Source: Gambelia wislizenii
Taxonomy: Eukaryota; Chordata; Lepidosauria; Squamata; Crotaphytidae
Assembly (NCBI GenBank): GCA_030847615.1
Contig: JAUMIR010000004.1
Span: 83,793,001-83,857,000, forward strand
Length of the DNA stretch: 64,000 nucleotides
Direction of reading: 5' to 3'
Shown one piece after another: positions 1 to 9,919 of the stretch (within the stretch, counting starts at the first letter, position 1; each line of letters starts with the position of its first letter). Position numbers and translations under genes: made by a program. The notes beneath the pieces were generated by a model. The model saw only the letters and a program-made list of their open reading frames with translations. It made no database searches and was not told the DNA's origin.

Positions 1-77
1 ACTTGTTATGTGAAAACTCGAACTTTTAATATTCCATTTCTCTACAGCAGACTGTTTTTTTTTAATGATTATTTTTT

Positions 78-212
78 ATTTTATTTATTTATTTATTTAT
101 ACCTCACTCTTCAGCCACAAGGCTATCAGAGCGGCTTACAAATTGCTTTCAGCAATAGCAAATTTACACATCTACACTGCATTAAGCAGTTTCCAATGTG
201 TGTTAGCTAATT
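78..212 (-). repeat. Sauria SINE 3' part (Bov-B-type tail), truncated
   Basis: The block from 100 to 212 is nearly the same as 54340-54455, which belongs to a complete Sauria SINE on the minus strand. Only the 3' body and the ATTT-rich tail (78-100) are present; the tRNA-derived head is missing, so this is a truncated copy or a Bov-B LINE 3' end. It apparently inserted into the left part of the Harbinger relic. Confidence 0.7.
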
Positions 213-589
213 ATAAAGTGTTACTCCATTTCCCTGTGCATTTAACCACTGGTGCTATGTGGAAAGGATCTGCTTACTTGATTAGCCTATATCCCTAGGG
301 ATGGTGTACGTGTTTTTCCTCCATGCTCCTTTGGTATGCAAATGATGGCAGTTAAAGCCAAATGGCGCCTTTCTCTGTTTGTGTCCTGCAGTTTTAAAGG
401 TGTGCATGTATCTTGGCACCTTAAGTATGGCATCTCCTGCAGCAGCCATAACCACTTTTTACAGTCCTCTATAAACCTCAGCCCACAGCACTGTGATCTG
501 TTTTGGAAGTAAATGAAATGGCTGTGTATTTCACATCTCTGTTTCACCATTAAGGGTTCTATCCTTATGCAATTTCATTTTTTTCCCAG
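213..589. other. Unassigned; possibly intron of the element's accessory gene
   Basis: I see no recognised repeat and no convincing coding exon. The stretch ends in a pyrimidine-rich tract followed by CAG at 587-589, a good splice acceptor for the exon that follows. Confidence 0.3.
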
Positions 590-723
590 ATGTTTCGGCG
601 ACCCAGGGTTCTGATGAAACAGCAGTTACCTTAACCTTAACAGAGGAAACCAGAGGAAGCTTGGCACTCAACGATGCTGAAGAAAACACATCAGTTGTTG
701 TCACAGAAATTGATACTGTGTGA
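590..723 (+). CDS. Candidate terminal exon of a Harbinger accessory (Myb-like?) gene
   Basis: After a pyrimidine tract ending TTTTTTTCCCAG comes an open stretch of 43 codons that stops at TGA 721-723. The peptide is rich in Thr, Glu, Asp and Val (for example TAVTLTLTEETRGSLALND) and has no domain I recognise. An AATAAA lies 80 bp downstream. Animal Harbinger transposons normally carry two genes, a transposase and a Myb/SANT-like DNA-binding protein; this exon is convergent with the transposase on the opposite strand, which is why I link them. Upstream exons would lie outside the window. It could also be a host exon or chance; the Myb identity is inference. Confidence 0.3.
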
Positions 724-804
724 GCAGCAACTCCAGCTCACAATGGTATTGATCCCGCCATGTTATGCACATTTTTATTGACATAACTGCTCCTGATTTT
801 AATT

Positions 805-810
805 AATAAA
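805..810 (+). promoter_or_regulatory. AATAAA poly(A) signal
   Basis: A canonical AATAAA lies 82 bp after the stop of the plus-strand exon and just before the end of the convergent transposase, as expected for two tail-to-tail genes. Confidence 0.35.
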
Positions 811-903
811 TGTCATAACACGAAATTCCTTTCTTTCATTTTCAGTGGCTGCCTTGAGCAACCTGACTGCCACATTATTTCCTGCTGAGAGGCTGGCCAT
901 GTT

Positions 904-2598
904 TCACAGAAAAAAACATTCTTCTGAGGTTCTTGAATTAATGACTAACTCCAGATCCATAGCAGAGCTGATTGTTTCAAATATGACAGCCTCCCCCTGG
1001 GCTTTCTCTGCAGCATCATTATTAACCATTGGAGCTCCCAGCGTGTCAAGAACAAATCTCTGAACATGCTGGTTTGGATCATCAAGGATAGTACCTTTGG
1101 TTTCACAGATATTGTGGAGAATAACACATGCATATATCACTGAACATACATTTTCCTGTGCAACTTCAATACAATATCTTAATTCCCTCCAGCGAGATTT
1201 CAAGTGACCGAAGCACCTCTCCACCATCGAACGAATTCTGTTATGGTACCTATTGTACAGTCTCCATTTAGCATTTGTTGTCCCTCTATAAGGTGTCAGC
1301 AGCCAATTCCTAATTGGATCTACCAGTGTGAGTGGAACAATCTGCTGACCCATAATTGTTATGGTGGGATTTCCTGGCACAAAGATCCCTGCCTCCATAG
1401 TCTCGAAAAAACCAGAGTTCCTTAGCATCCGAGCATCGTGATTCTTGCAGCTCCAACTGATCTCCGCGTCAATAAAAACTCCTCTGTGATCACAAGTACC
1501 TTGCAGAAGAACACTGTACCTATTCTTCCTGTTGATAAATTCATCTCCCTGACGAACGGGGGGGGGGGATTATATTAACATGGCACGCATCTAGACAAGC
1601 GATCACTTGTGGGTAACCAATGGCCGCGAATACATCCATCACCTGTAGGTTAACAAAAGGAAATAAAATCCAAAAAGGTGGATGTCAGATCATGCAAACA
1701 TGAGTATTCAAGTACACACATCACTACATGATGAGAGTTTCAAATGCTGTGTATACATGCTATTAGTTTTCAATCGCATACTATATGTTGAGGTCCAGAT
1801 TTTATTACATTGACATTACATTCAAGGTTTTTGGAAGTAAACTTTGACAAAGAGATGCAACTACCTGTATTTTCACCCACTAAAACAGTAAGAAAAAATT
1901 ACCTTTCTATGGTCTTCAAGGAAAACTGTCCACTTCAGAAGTTACTTTTCCATCGCGAGGACGACCTCCACAAAAATCTTACACACCGTGGCTCTTCCGA
2001 CACCAAATAACTGAGATACAGCCCTGTAGGAGCAACGGTGGGTGAGAAGGAAAATGGCTATTGCGAATCTCTTCTCCACTGGGATGGCTTTCCTCATGTT
2101 GGTGTCTGACTTTGCAATCTCTGGATGGAGTATTTCCACAAGATGTCTGAAAAGGTACCGTGGCATCCTGAAGTACAGTATCCATCGTTCGTCCGACCAG
2201 ATGTTCATCACAAATTTCTCCCACCACTCCTCCTTTGTTGGGTACACCCACCACTGCCGCAGCCGGCAATGTGGGTGAAGATGCAACCGTACCTCGGGGG
2301 GATCAATGGTTGAGAAGTGCATACACTCTGGACGAAAGTAAGTCAATGAAATCAATTGTGAATGAAAAAGGATCTGATGAATAAGAAGCATCCTTCTTCT
2401 GTGTCTGATGAGAACCCATCTTTTCAGAGCGGCAAGAGATCCCCTCAAGCAGGCAGCGGTAGCCAGAGCTGTAGCAGTGGCCACCTCCATGTTTCCAGAA
2501 ATGGCTTGATGGGAAGTAAAAGTACTTAAAAACCACAGTATGATGTCCTTCTTTGTTAAAAAAGTAGCCAATCGTTGCATCTGTGGCAGGAAGCTCAA
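904..2598 (-). pseudogene. Harbinger transposase (HARBI1-like, DDE_Tnp_4), two exons, disabled
   Basis: Exon 1 (2598-1903) carries the N-terminal part with RQWWVYPTKEEWWEKF, a region typical of Harbinger transposases, and the helix-turn-helix segment YRAVSQLFGVGRATVCKIF. An intron of 260 bp (1902-1643, GT...AG on the minus strand) joins in phase to exon 2 (1642-904), which holds the catalytic core: first Asp in CLDACH, second Asp in SCKNHDARMLRNS, and Glu in RSMVERCFGHLKSRWR, followed by ILHNIC. Two lesions are visible: an in-frame TAA at 1942-1944 near the end of exon 1, and a run of 11 C (minus strand; 1558-1568) that shifts the frame by one between the first and second Asp. Length without lesions is about 475 codons, longer than the ~350 of HARBI1 because of an N-terminal extension. 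The protein would bind the terminal repeats and cut and join the element; this copy cannot. The C-run could also be an assembly error. Confidence 0.85.
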
Positions 2599-2892
2599 CT
2601 GGAAACACGTAGTTCAAAATGTGAAAAAAAACCCGAGTAATCGCATCCTTGATTGACAGCCAAAAAAATATATATATCCTGGTACGCTAAACATGTCTAA
2701 ACAGTAAAAGCATGGGATATAAGAGTGTGGGATAAAAGAAAAAATACGGGACTTGATGTCATGTAAATATGAATCCTGGGATCTTCTGGAATTTCCTTAA
2801 GAGGGACAAAAATAATTTAAACAGCGCGGGACGAATACGGGATCAAAAATCCTGGTACGTCCCACAACAAAAACTACCATCTAACTGGCACC

Positions 2893-3045
2893 CAGAAATA
2901 AATTCCACGTTAATGGAACTCAATTTTCAACCTGAATTCTTGTCCATTTGGCCCTATAGATGCTTTAATTAATCTGGTTTAAGGGGTGTACAAATGAATG
3001 ATATTACCATTCACTACTATTTCAAGTCAAAAGATAGGTTTATAC
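2893..3045. other. Short unique stretch
   Basis: Between the Harbinger right end and the RTE LINE 3' end I see no recognisable feature. Confidence 0.4.
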
Positions 3046-3294
3046 ATTGTTATCGTTAACTGCCATCAAGTCTACTTCAACTTATGGCAGCCCTATCAAT
3101 GAGAGAACTCCAAGTCACCCTATCATCAACAGCCCTACTCAGGTCTTGCAGACTCAGGGCCATGGCTCCCTTGATTGAGTCTATCCATCTGGAATGTGGT
3201 CTTCCTCTTTTCCTACTGCCTTCTACCTTCCAAAACATTACTGTATTGTCTTCATCTTCTCATGATTTGCCCAAAGTATGACAGTCTCAGTTTA

Positions 3295-3614
3295 GGACTT
3301 TTTCAAATGGGGTAAAAAAAACCCGAGGAGATTGGGAGAAGAACAGGGCTGTCACGCTTACAGAGCCCTGCTTCAGACAACGCAGTCCTCCTCTGTCCTC
3401 CTCCCGACCTTCCCCCATGCTACGGGCACTGCTTTTTATTGACAGAAAACCTCAGTCAATAAAACGTGGCACCCACAGCATGGGTAAGGTTGGGAGGAGA
3501 TCAGGAGGAGGACGGAGGAGGATGGGGCTGTCTGAAATGGGGCTCTGTAAGTGCGACAGCCCCGTTCTTCTCCCAACCTCCTTGGTGTTTTTTTTACCCT
3601 GTTTGAAAAAGTCC
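3295..3614. mobile_element. Palindromic Harbinger-type MITE, TTA target duplication
   Basis: A 320-bp element with long inverted ends: GGACTTTTTCAAA at the left and TTTGAAAAAGTCC at the right, and similarity continuing about 70 bp inward (GGGAGAAGAACAGGGCTGTC against GACAGCCCCGTTCTTCTCCC). It is flanked by TTA at 3292-3294 and 3615-3617; removing the element and one TTA rejoins the host LINE at CAGTTTAGTCATC. A 3-bp TTA duplication points to PIF/Harbinger. There is no coding capacity. Confidence 0.85.
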
Positions 3615-3897
3615 TTAGTCATCTTGCCTTCTAGGAAGAGCATAGGCTTGATTTGCTCTAGGACCCATCTATTTCTCTTTTTAGCAATCCACAGTATCTA
3701 TAGAACTCTTCTCCAGCACCACATTTCAAAGGAGTTGATTTTCTTCCTTTCAGCTTTCTTCACTGTCCAGATTTCACAAGCACACATAGAAATTGGAAAT
3801 ATGATGGCATGGAGAAGCCTAACTTTAGTATTCAATGATATATTTTTACATTTCAAGATCTTGTCTCATTCCATCATAGCTGCCCTTTGAAGTCCTA

Positions 3898-4694
3898 GGG
3901 CTCAGCTAGACGGGAGAATTAAGTCCGGGAAATATCAAGTTACCTCCCTTTTGGTGCAGTCCCCAGTTGTGCCCACAATGCATCGACATTGGCAAAATAG
4001 TGATTTTGTTGTTTACATGCGGCAGAAGGAGGGGGAGCAAGCGTCACAGACACACGGGTGCGTGCATGATCAGGGAAGAGAGAGATGGATAAGATTTTTG
4101 CTTCTCCAGTCTTTGAAGCAAATGTGGAGGTTTCTTTTCTTGGTAGGGGTTGGCGGGCATAAGATTGTTGGAGTGAGGTGTTCAGTGGAAGCTGTGGGGT
4201 GTGTGTGTGTTAGCAGATGAAGCCTGGATGGCTAGAATGCTGCTGTGGCCACAAGAAAGAAGGAGGGGTGGCAAACGGAGAGAGCGCTGGGGTACGGGGA
4301 GCTATGGTGGTGGCTAAGGTGCTGCTGGGAAGGTGAGGCAAGGAGGAAGAGGGGGTGGGCAGGTGCAAAAATCCCACCCAAAAAAGAAAGAAGGGGGCAA
4401 GGTACTCTCATCCCACCCCTGCCCACTGTACTTCCAGTTATCAAGAAATCCAACATACATAGTACCAGGATGTTCACAATATCAAAAACTCGAATACTTA
4501 TGCACTTTTTAAAAAACCCACCAAAAAATAGCATGACAGAAAGTCACAGATTTCATAGGTTTTTTGCCTCCCCTCCTTCGAAATATTGTGCATGTGGCCC
4601 ACCGAGCATGAGGACCAATGGCATTCTGCTTGAATTCTTCTCAAGGTTTTTGTTTTTGTTTTTGTGTGTGTGTTTTGCCATGTAGTCAACACCC
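3898..4694. mobile_element. TA-flanked insertion in the LINE, probable non-autonomous DNA transposon
   Basis: The host LINE reads AGTCCTA, then 797 bp of foreign sequence beginning GGGCTCAGCTAGACGGG and ending GTCAACACCC, then TAGTCTTC. The TA at 3896-3897 and 4695-4696 is the apparent duplication (CTA is also possible). End symmetry beyond GGG/CCC is weak. The left end resembles those of the elements at 5431 and 17610, so they may be related. No coding region is recognised. Confidence 0.55.
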
Positions 4695-4746
4695 TAGTCT
4701 TCTTTTGGTTTCTTGACTGCAGTCTCCATTTTTATTAATGATTGAG

Positions 4747-5136
4747 CTAAGGTATGGGAAAATCTTGAACCTTTTCAATGTCTTCATCATCTACTTTAAA
4801 ATTCTGTAAAAATAATCTGTGATCATTATTTTTTGTTTTCTTAATGTTCAGCTGTAGACCTGCCTTTGCCCTTTCTTCCTTGACTTTCTTCACTAATCGT
4901 TCCAAGTCTTTGCTATTTTCTGCTAGTAGTATGGTGTCATCTGCATATCTTAAATTGTTGATGTCTTTTCCTCCAGTTTTTATGCCTCCTTCCTTTCTGT
5001 CTAATCCTGCTTTACATATATGTTCAGCATAAAAGTTACTGTGGATACTACAGTCCCTGACGTCCCTTTTCTTGGGGACATTTTTGGAATGTATATTAAG
5101 CATTTCCAATCTGTGGGCCATTATTTTGTTTTCCAT
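4747..5136 (-). pseudogene. RTE-type reverse transcriptase fragment with YADD
   Basis: An open stretch of 129 codons reads INNLRYADDTILLAENSKDL followed by KAGLQLNIKKTK and FKVDDEDIEKVQDFP. YADD is the catalytic motif of the polymerase palm and is intact here. The downstream part of the protein is decayed and cut by the insertion at 3898-4694. The enzyme would copy the element's RNA at the target site; this copy is only a fragment. Confidence 0.8.
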
Positions 5137-5430
5137 ATTTGTTGACAGATTTTAGTTAGAACTAGAGTAGATTCTGTCTCTGTAGCTTGAACCAGCACTA
5201 TTGGTATGCCATCTGTCCCTGGTTATTTGTTTCTTCCAAGTGCTCTGAGTGCAGCCTCCGCTTCACTTTCTAAAATTAGAGATTCATCTTCATATGGTTC
5301 TTCCTCAATTGAATCTGTCATCCTTTCATCTTTTTATATAGTTCTTTCATATATTGTTTCCATAATCTTTTTATTTCTACTTGGTTGTGTAGTGTGTTCC
5401 CCCATTGGTCGTCGAGCATCCCTACTCTTG

Positions 5431-6281
5431 GGCCCTGTCTATACAAAGGGGGAATACCCTACTGCCCCGCAGTAGTAACAAGTTGCAGCAGTTGTGACTT
5501 GTCTTAATGGTGGTTTCCCCCCCAGCAACCCCCATAAGCTTTGCATAACAGCTGAGGAAGGGAGAAGAGGTTGGGAAAGTCCTCCTTTCTTCCTTGATCT
5601 CCACAGGGGTGGGGGTGGTTGGGAACCAGGAAAGGGAGAAGAGGGTGAGAGAATCCTCCCTTTCTCAGTCTCTGCAGTGGCAGTGGCAGTAGCAGGGGAA
5701 CTGGGGAAGGGGAAGAGGGTGAGAGAGTCCTCCTCCCTTCCTTGGTCTTCGTGAGGGGTAGCAGCAGCAGAGGGAAAAGCCAGGGAAGGGAGAAGAGGGG
5801 GAGAGAATCCTCCTCCCTTCCTTGGTTTCTGGATGGGTGGCGGTGGTGGCACTGGGAGAGGCAGGGAACCTGGGAAGTGGGGAGAGGATGGCAGCCACCC
5901 TCCTACCTTCCCTGGTCTCTACGGTGGTGATAGCAATGGCAGCAATGGCTGGGGGGTGGGTGGGAATGACAGCTGCCCTCCTCTCTTCCCCATTCCCGAT
6001 CACTTAGGGAGAAAAATGGCAGCTGCAGACACTTGCCCTGTCAGCAAGCCCTGCCTCCGTGCTTGCCCAGCCAATCAGGGGCATGCTTCCTTTACTATGG
6101 GACAGCAATTCTGATCGACTCGCAGTCCTAATGAAGGAGAATGTACAGCCCCCTCGCAGTTTTTCAAAAACTATGGGAAAAGCCACAAAGGCTTTTCTTG
6201 TGAAGTTTTTGGCCTTTTTTGCCCCCCTCCTTCTGAATACATCAACATGCCATGGGATCCCATTAGGACAGGTATTCTTCT
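5431..6281. mobile_element. Non-autonomous DNA-transposon-like element related to 17610-18011 and 36106-36664
   Basis: It starts with GGGCCCTGTCTATACAAAGG at the point where the RTE LINE stops. The inner block at 6010-6280 (CAGCAAGCCCTGCCTCCG, CAATCAGGGGC, GGGAAAAGCCACAAAGGC, GGATCCCATTAGGACAGGT) recurs at 36340-36620 and, inverted, at 17660-17900. The right terminal repeat is lost; homology ends where the ~62-bp tandem repeat begins. Confidence 0.6.
5556..5905. repeat. GC-rich minisatellite, ~73-88 bp units, about 5 copies
   Basis: The motif GGAAGGGAGAAGAGG recurs at about 5556, 5629, 5705, 5783 and 5872, each followed by a variant of GAGAGAATCCTCCTCCCTTCCTTGGTCTC. Units are imperfect and vary in length. 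The array lies inside the element that starts at 5431 and gives long open frames on both strands only because it is GC-rich. Confidence 0.75.
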
Positions 6282-6775
6282 AGCACATACTATACACATT
6301 CCAATTTCTTCTAGTCCAGCTAGAACATACTATATATTTTTTCTAGTACATATTATATGTATTCCAGCTTCATCTAATGCAGCTAGAACATACTACAATA
6401 GGACCTCCATATCTACTGATTCATTACCCGCTGATTCAGTTATCCATGGGACACAAAACAGCACACCTACCATAGTCTTCCTAGAAAATGTGTCCTCTCT
6501 AGCCATTTTCTAGGTCCTCCAAGGCAACTCTATGGTATTTTAAACTGGAAGTCCCATTATTTTCAGTGGCGTTTGCTATTATCCATGGTTTTCGGTATCC
6601 ATAGAGCCCCCCCCCAAACCAACCCCCAGCAGATACGGGGTCCTACCATATATGTATTCTTCTAGTACATAGTGTATGTATTTCAGCTTCACCTAATACA
6701 GCTAGAACATATGTATGTATTCTTCTAGTACATTCTATATGTATTCCAGCTTCTTCTAGTGCAGCTAGAACATAC
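6273..6775. repeat. AT-rich minisatellite of ~62-bp units, split by a Tigger-like MITE
   Basis: Four units share the pattern TATTCTTCTAGTACATA, then GTATTCCAGCTTC, then CTAATGCAGCTAGAACATAC. Two units lie left and two right of an insertion at 6396-6648. Removing the insertion and one TA restores an unbroken array. Confidence 0.85.
6396..6648. mobile_element. Tigger/pogo-like MITE in the minisatellite, TA duplication
   Basis: The ends are CAATAGGACCTCCATATCTAC and GCAGATACGGGGTCCTACCA, near-perfect inverted repeats of the pogo/Tigger type, flanked by TA at 6394-6395 and 6649-6650. Inner sequence such as GTTTTCGGTATCCATAGAG is typical of these MITEs. There is no coding capacity. Confidence 0.8.
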
Positions 6776-7041
6776 AGCAAGGGAGCTGTCTAGAAGGGAT
6801 TACATGTGAGCAGCTCCACGTGAGTGGCTTTGTAGGTGATGGTGTTGCCCCACCATTTCCTGGCTTGCCATTAGGTCCCCAATCCTGCCCATGATTCCTC
6901 CTTATGGATACTTGGTTTACTGACAGATGGACAATATCTCTCTGGTTCTGGGTCTTTGTCAGGACATGCTGCTGTTTTTGTTCTTGGTGGTGATCTTGGT
7001 GGGGTCTGGCGTTTGGGAGAGGGGAGGGGATTGATCAAGAA

Positions 7042-7240
7042 CAAGCATGGTATAGTGATTTGAGCATTGGATTATGACTCTGGAGACCAAGGTTCTGCCA
7101 TGAAAATCCACTGGGTGACTTTAGGCAAGTCACACTCTTTCAGCCTCAGAGAGAGGCAAAGGCAAAGCATCCTCTAAACAAATCTTGCCTAGAAAAACCC
7201 TGCCTTAGTCGGAAACAAGTTGAAGGTACACAACAACAAC
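7042..7240 (+). repeat. tRNA-derived CORE-type SINE
   Basis: The head GTATAGTGATTTGAGCATTG is followed by a B-box-like AGGTTCTGCC, then the CORE-like block GTGACTTTAGGCAAGTCACA with CTCAGCCTCAGA, and a tail ending in a CAACAACAACA repeat. At least nine copies of this family lie in the window. Confidence 0.85.
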
Positions 7241-7348
7241 AGTTGGATTGATCAGCGGACTTTGGCTCTTTCTATACTATGGTCTACTTGGATAGGGCAT
7301 CAGTTAACTGCTGACATCCTTCGGCTTCCTTTGACCCACAAAAACACA

Positions 7349-8674
7349 ATGCCTATCTATTAAATAATGAGACTGTGTTTCTATCTTTCAGACAAACCAG
7401 AGAAAACTGATTTTGAATGCTTGAGTAGTGACCCTGAACATGTCTGAACCTGCATGATAAACATCAGCACTCTCGGCTGTTCAGTTTACTGTCAGTTGTT
7501 GTTTAAAGCAGCTGTGTTGTCTGTTGTGTGCTGAAAAAATGCTAAGTTTATAAGTCGAGCAACATGTCAATTTGAAATTTTTAGTAAAATTGAACAAAAC
7601 ACCAATGAAATCTTTTCAAATGCTTACTGAAGCCCATGGGAAAGACTGCATGTCTCATGTGCATGTGTTTAAGTGGTACAAAAGATTCAGAAAAGAATGT
7701 GAGAATGTGGAAGACGGTAACTCACTGGATGACCTTCTACATCAAGAACCGAAAAAATTGTGGAAAATATCAGCCAGATTGTTCAAGGGATTATTCGAGG
7801 AGACCTCTGACTCAGTGTCTGAATGATAGCTGAAGCTGTAAACATTGACAAAGACACTGCTTGGAAAATTTTATATGAGGATCTCAACATAAGAAAAGTC
7901 TGTGTCAAGATGATCTCTAGGGTTCTCACACCAGAGCAAAAAAGAGTACCTGAAGGAAATTTGCACTGACATTCTGCAGCAACTTAAACCTTTTTCAAAA
8001 AATCATCAATTGTGATGAAACCTGGATCTTCCAGTATGATCCTGAGACAAAATTACTGTACAGTCAATGCACAGGAAACACCATCATCACCAAGAATGAA
8101 AAAAACACATCAAAGCAAGTCCACATTCCAAGCCATGCTCATTGTCTTTTTTTTTAACACATAAAAGGCGTAATTTTGGCAGAATGGGTTCCAGAAGGCA
8201 GAACAGTAAACCAGCATTATTACTGTATAAGGAAGCTTTGACAAAGCAGAGAGAAAGAGTCAGAAAAAAAGGCCAGAAGTGTGGGGAAATGGTTTCCTTC
8301 TTCATCAAGATAATGTGCTTGCTCACACAGCACTTTCTGTGAAGCAGTTTTTGGCCAATAAATGCATTACTACACTTGAACATCCTCCATATTTACCCAA
8401 TTTGGCACCATGTGACTTTTTTCTTTTCCCTAAAGTGAAATTGGTGCTTAAAGGAACATGTTTTGAATCAATTGATGCTATACAAAGAAAACAGCAGATG
8501 CGTTGACACAGCTAACAGAAACCAATCTGCTCCATGCCTTTGACCAGTGGAAAACAAGACTGCATCAGTGTGTGTGTGTGTATGGGGAGTATATTGAAGG
8601 GGACAAACATTAGAATTGTAATACATATAAATAAAGATGGGTTATTGTTTCAGTCTTGTTATTTAATAGAAACC
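7349..8674 (+). mobile_element. Mariner transposon, full length, inactive
   Basis: Inverted ends contain TCTATTAAATAATGAGACTG at the left and AGTCTTGTTATTTAATAGA at the right. The size of about 1.33 kb equals that of the second copy at 57272-58604, to which it is closely related throughout. The outermost bases and TA duplication have decayed. Confidence 0.9.
7539..8613 (+). pseudogene. Mariner transposase (D,D34D), disabled
   Basis: The frame opens at ATG 7539 but meets TAA at codon 5; further frameshifts follow, so the protein is spread over several frames. The N-terminal helix-turn-helix region is readable (KTPMKSFQMLTEA, KWYKRFRKECENVEDG). The catalytic residues are still visible: Asp in NCDETWIFQYDPE (about 8015), Asp in FLLHQDNVLAHTA (about 8310), and Asp in LAPCDFFLFPKVK (about 8405). 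The last two are separated by 34 residues, which defines the mariner D,D34D class. The protein would excise and insert the element at TA; it is dead here. Confidence 0.88.
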
Positions 8675-8771
8675 AACAGTAGAATCTTCCTATTCCTTTG
8701 CAAACTTATTCCAGTTATGGGGTGGTTCCACTAAGAAGGTGGTGGTGCACAAGATCCTGAAATAGTGTAAC

Positions 8772-8995
8772 CAGGGGCAAATTCACACTAAACAGTTATA
8801 GGTTCCACCTATATGCCATAGCAACATCCCATGGAATCCTAGGAGTTGAAGTTTTGGGAGGGCCATTTATCATTCTCAACCAGAGAGCTCTGTTGGCTCA
8901 ACAAAGTACAAACCCCAGTATTTCGTAGGCTAGAACTATGACAGTTAAAGTGGAATAAAGGTGCTACAGTTGGATAGTGTGTGAATAGGCCCCTG
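8772..8995. mobile_element. hAT-like MITE (CAGGGGC ends)
   Basis: The ends CAGGGGCAAATTCACAC and GTGTGAATAGGCCCCTG are inverted repeats. The body has the pattern TGGAATCCTAGGAGTTGAAG ... GACAGTTAAAGTGGAATAAA shared with elements at 11603, 29345, 33662 and 57257. No clear 8-bp duplication remains. Confidence 0.75.
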
Positions 8996-9207
8996 GATGT
9001 TGGGCTGGCTAGATGAGTGGTACACTGAATGGGAAAACACCATACTGCAATATTTTGTTGTGGATTCCACTTGTTCTATGGAAAACAGACAATCACTTTG
9101 TCTTGTTCATGCCAAGAGATTTCTCCTGGAGGTTGATTTTAAATATGTTTCTCTCAGACTGTCCTGCTAGATGACCATTTGGTTCTCTCAACAATGTAGT
9201 TCACATT

Positions 9208-9389
9208 TGTTGTTGTGTGCCTTCACATTGTTGCTGATTTATGGTGACCCTAAGGCAAACCTATCATCGTGTTTTCTGAGGCTGAGAGTGTGTGACTTGC
9301 CTAGGGTTTTCATGGCTAAGTAGGGATTTGAACCCTGGTCTCCAGAGTCATAGTCCAACACTCAAACCATTACGCCACACTGGCCGCTG
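9208..9389 (-). repeat. tRNA-derived CORE-type SINE
   Basis: On the plus strand it begins TGTTGTTGTGTGCCTTCA (tail) and ends with GATTTGAACCCTGGTCTCC and CAAACCATTACGCCACACTG (tRNA-like head). Same family as 7042-7240; a middle portion is deleted. Confidence 0.85.
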
Positions 9390-9919
9390 TTGACATTTGG
9401 TATATTTATTTACTTCCTGTGATGAAATTACCTGTTCTGACAGTGATATTGCCACTAGGTTATTAAAAAATGAGGGTTTCCTGTTATACCACAGCTCTGC
9501 ACCTAATGGAGGCTTTTTAAAAACACTGAATATTTAAGGCACTTTCCCTTCTTTATTAAACAGTCACTGCCTGTGACATGTTTTTTTTTAAATAAGATTG
9601 GCCTTCAGTCTCATCTTAAGCACACATTCTGTTGTGTCCCTCCTGTATGATGTTGGTTGCCATGGTAGCACTGCATCGTTACTAGGCTGCTGTCATTTCC
9701 TTCAGAATCCTGCTGGGTAACATAGTACTGATAAAAAGGTTCTGGCTCAGGATTAAAAAAAAACATAGCTAAAAGAGGGTCTCATTTGCTTCCTTGCTTC
9801 AGTAAAGAAGTGAAGGTGCAAAAATGGGGAGGAGGCCAAAAGAGAAGAAGGGGACCTAAAGGGATAATGTGTGGGAGACTAAAAGAGATCTCATATCAAA
9901 TTGCTCTTGGAAGACATTA

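Larger units (their letters stand above)
590..2892 (-). mobile_element. PIF/Harbinger DNA transposon, right part, decayed autonomous copy
   Basis: The element holds a Harbinger transposase on the minus strand and ends on the right at GGCACC (2887-2892), directly followed by CAG, which fits the 3-bp CWG target duplication known in this superfamily. The last ~260 bp (2630-2892) match the right end of the 1.28-kb element at 26696-27975, including blocks such as CCTTGATTGACAGCC and AATTTCCTTAAGAGGGACAA. The left terminal repeat (expected GGTGCC...) is not in the window, so the true start lies before position 1; the start given is only the first part I can tie to the element. Confidence 0.75.
3046..5430 (-). 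mobile_element. RTE/Bov-B-like LINE, 3' part, antisense, interrupted twice
   Basis: Read on the minus strand, the sequence carries the 3' half of an RTE-type reverse transcriptase ending near CTTGATGGCAGTTAACGA at the left. The LINE is continuous once two insertions are removed (3295-3614 and 3898-4694). The right boundary at 5430 is set by another element whose terminal repeat starts at 5431. The family assignment comes from my memory of Bov-B-like sequences in lizards; the reverse-transcriptase motif at 4950 supports it. The 5' part is missing. Confidence 0.7.

Noticed and set aside
3417..3890. 157-codon open frame on the plus strand
   Set aside because: It crosses the junction between a MITE and an antisense LINE; a composite by chance.
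5439..6114. Several Pro/Gly-rich open frames on both strands
   Set aside because: Produced by the GC-rich minisatellite at 5556-5905.
6273..6775. CRISPR-like array
   Set aside because: Units are contiguous ~62-bp tandem repeats without unique spacers, in vertebrate DNA.
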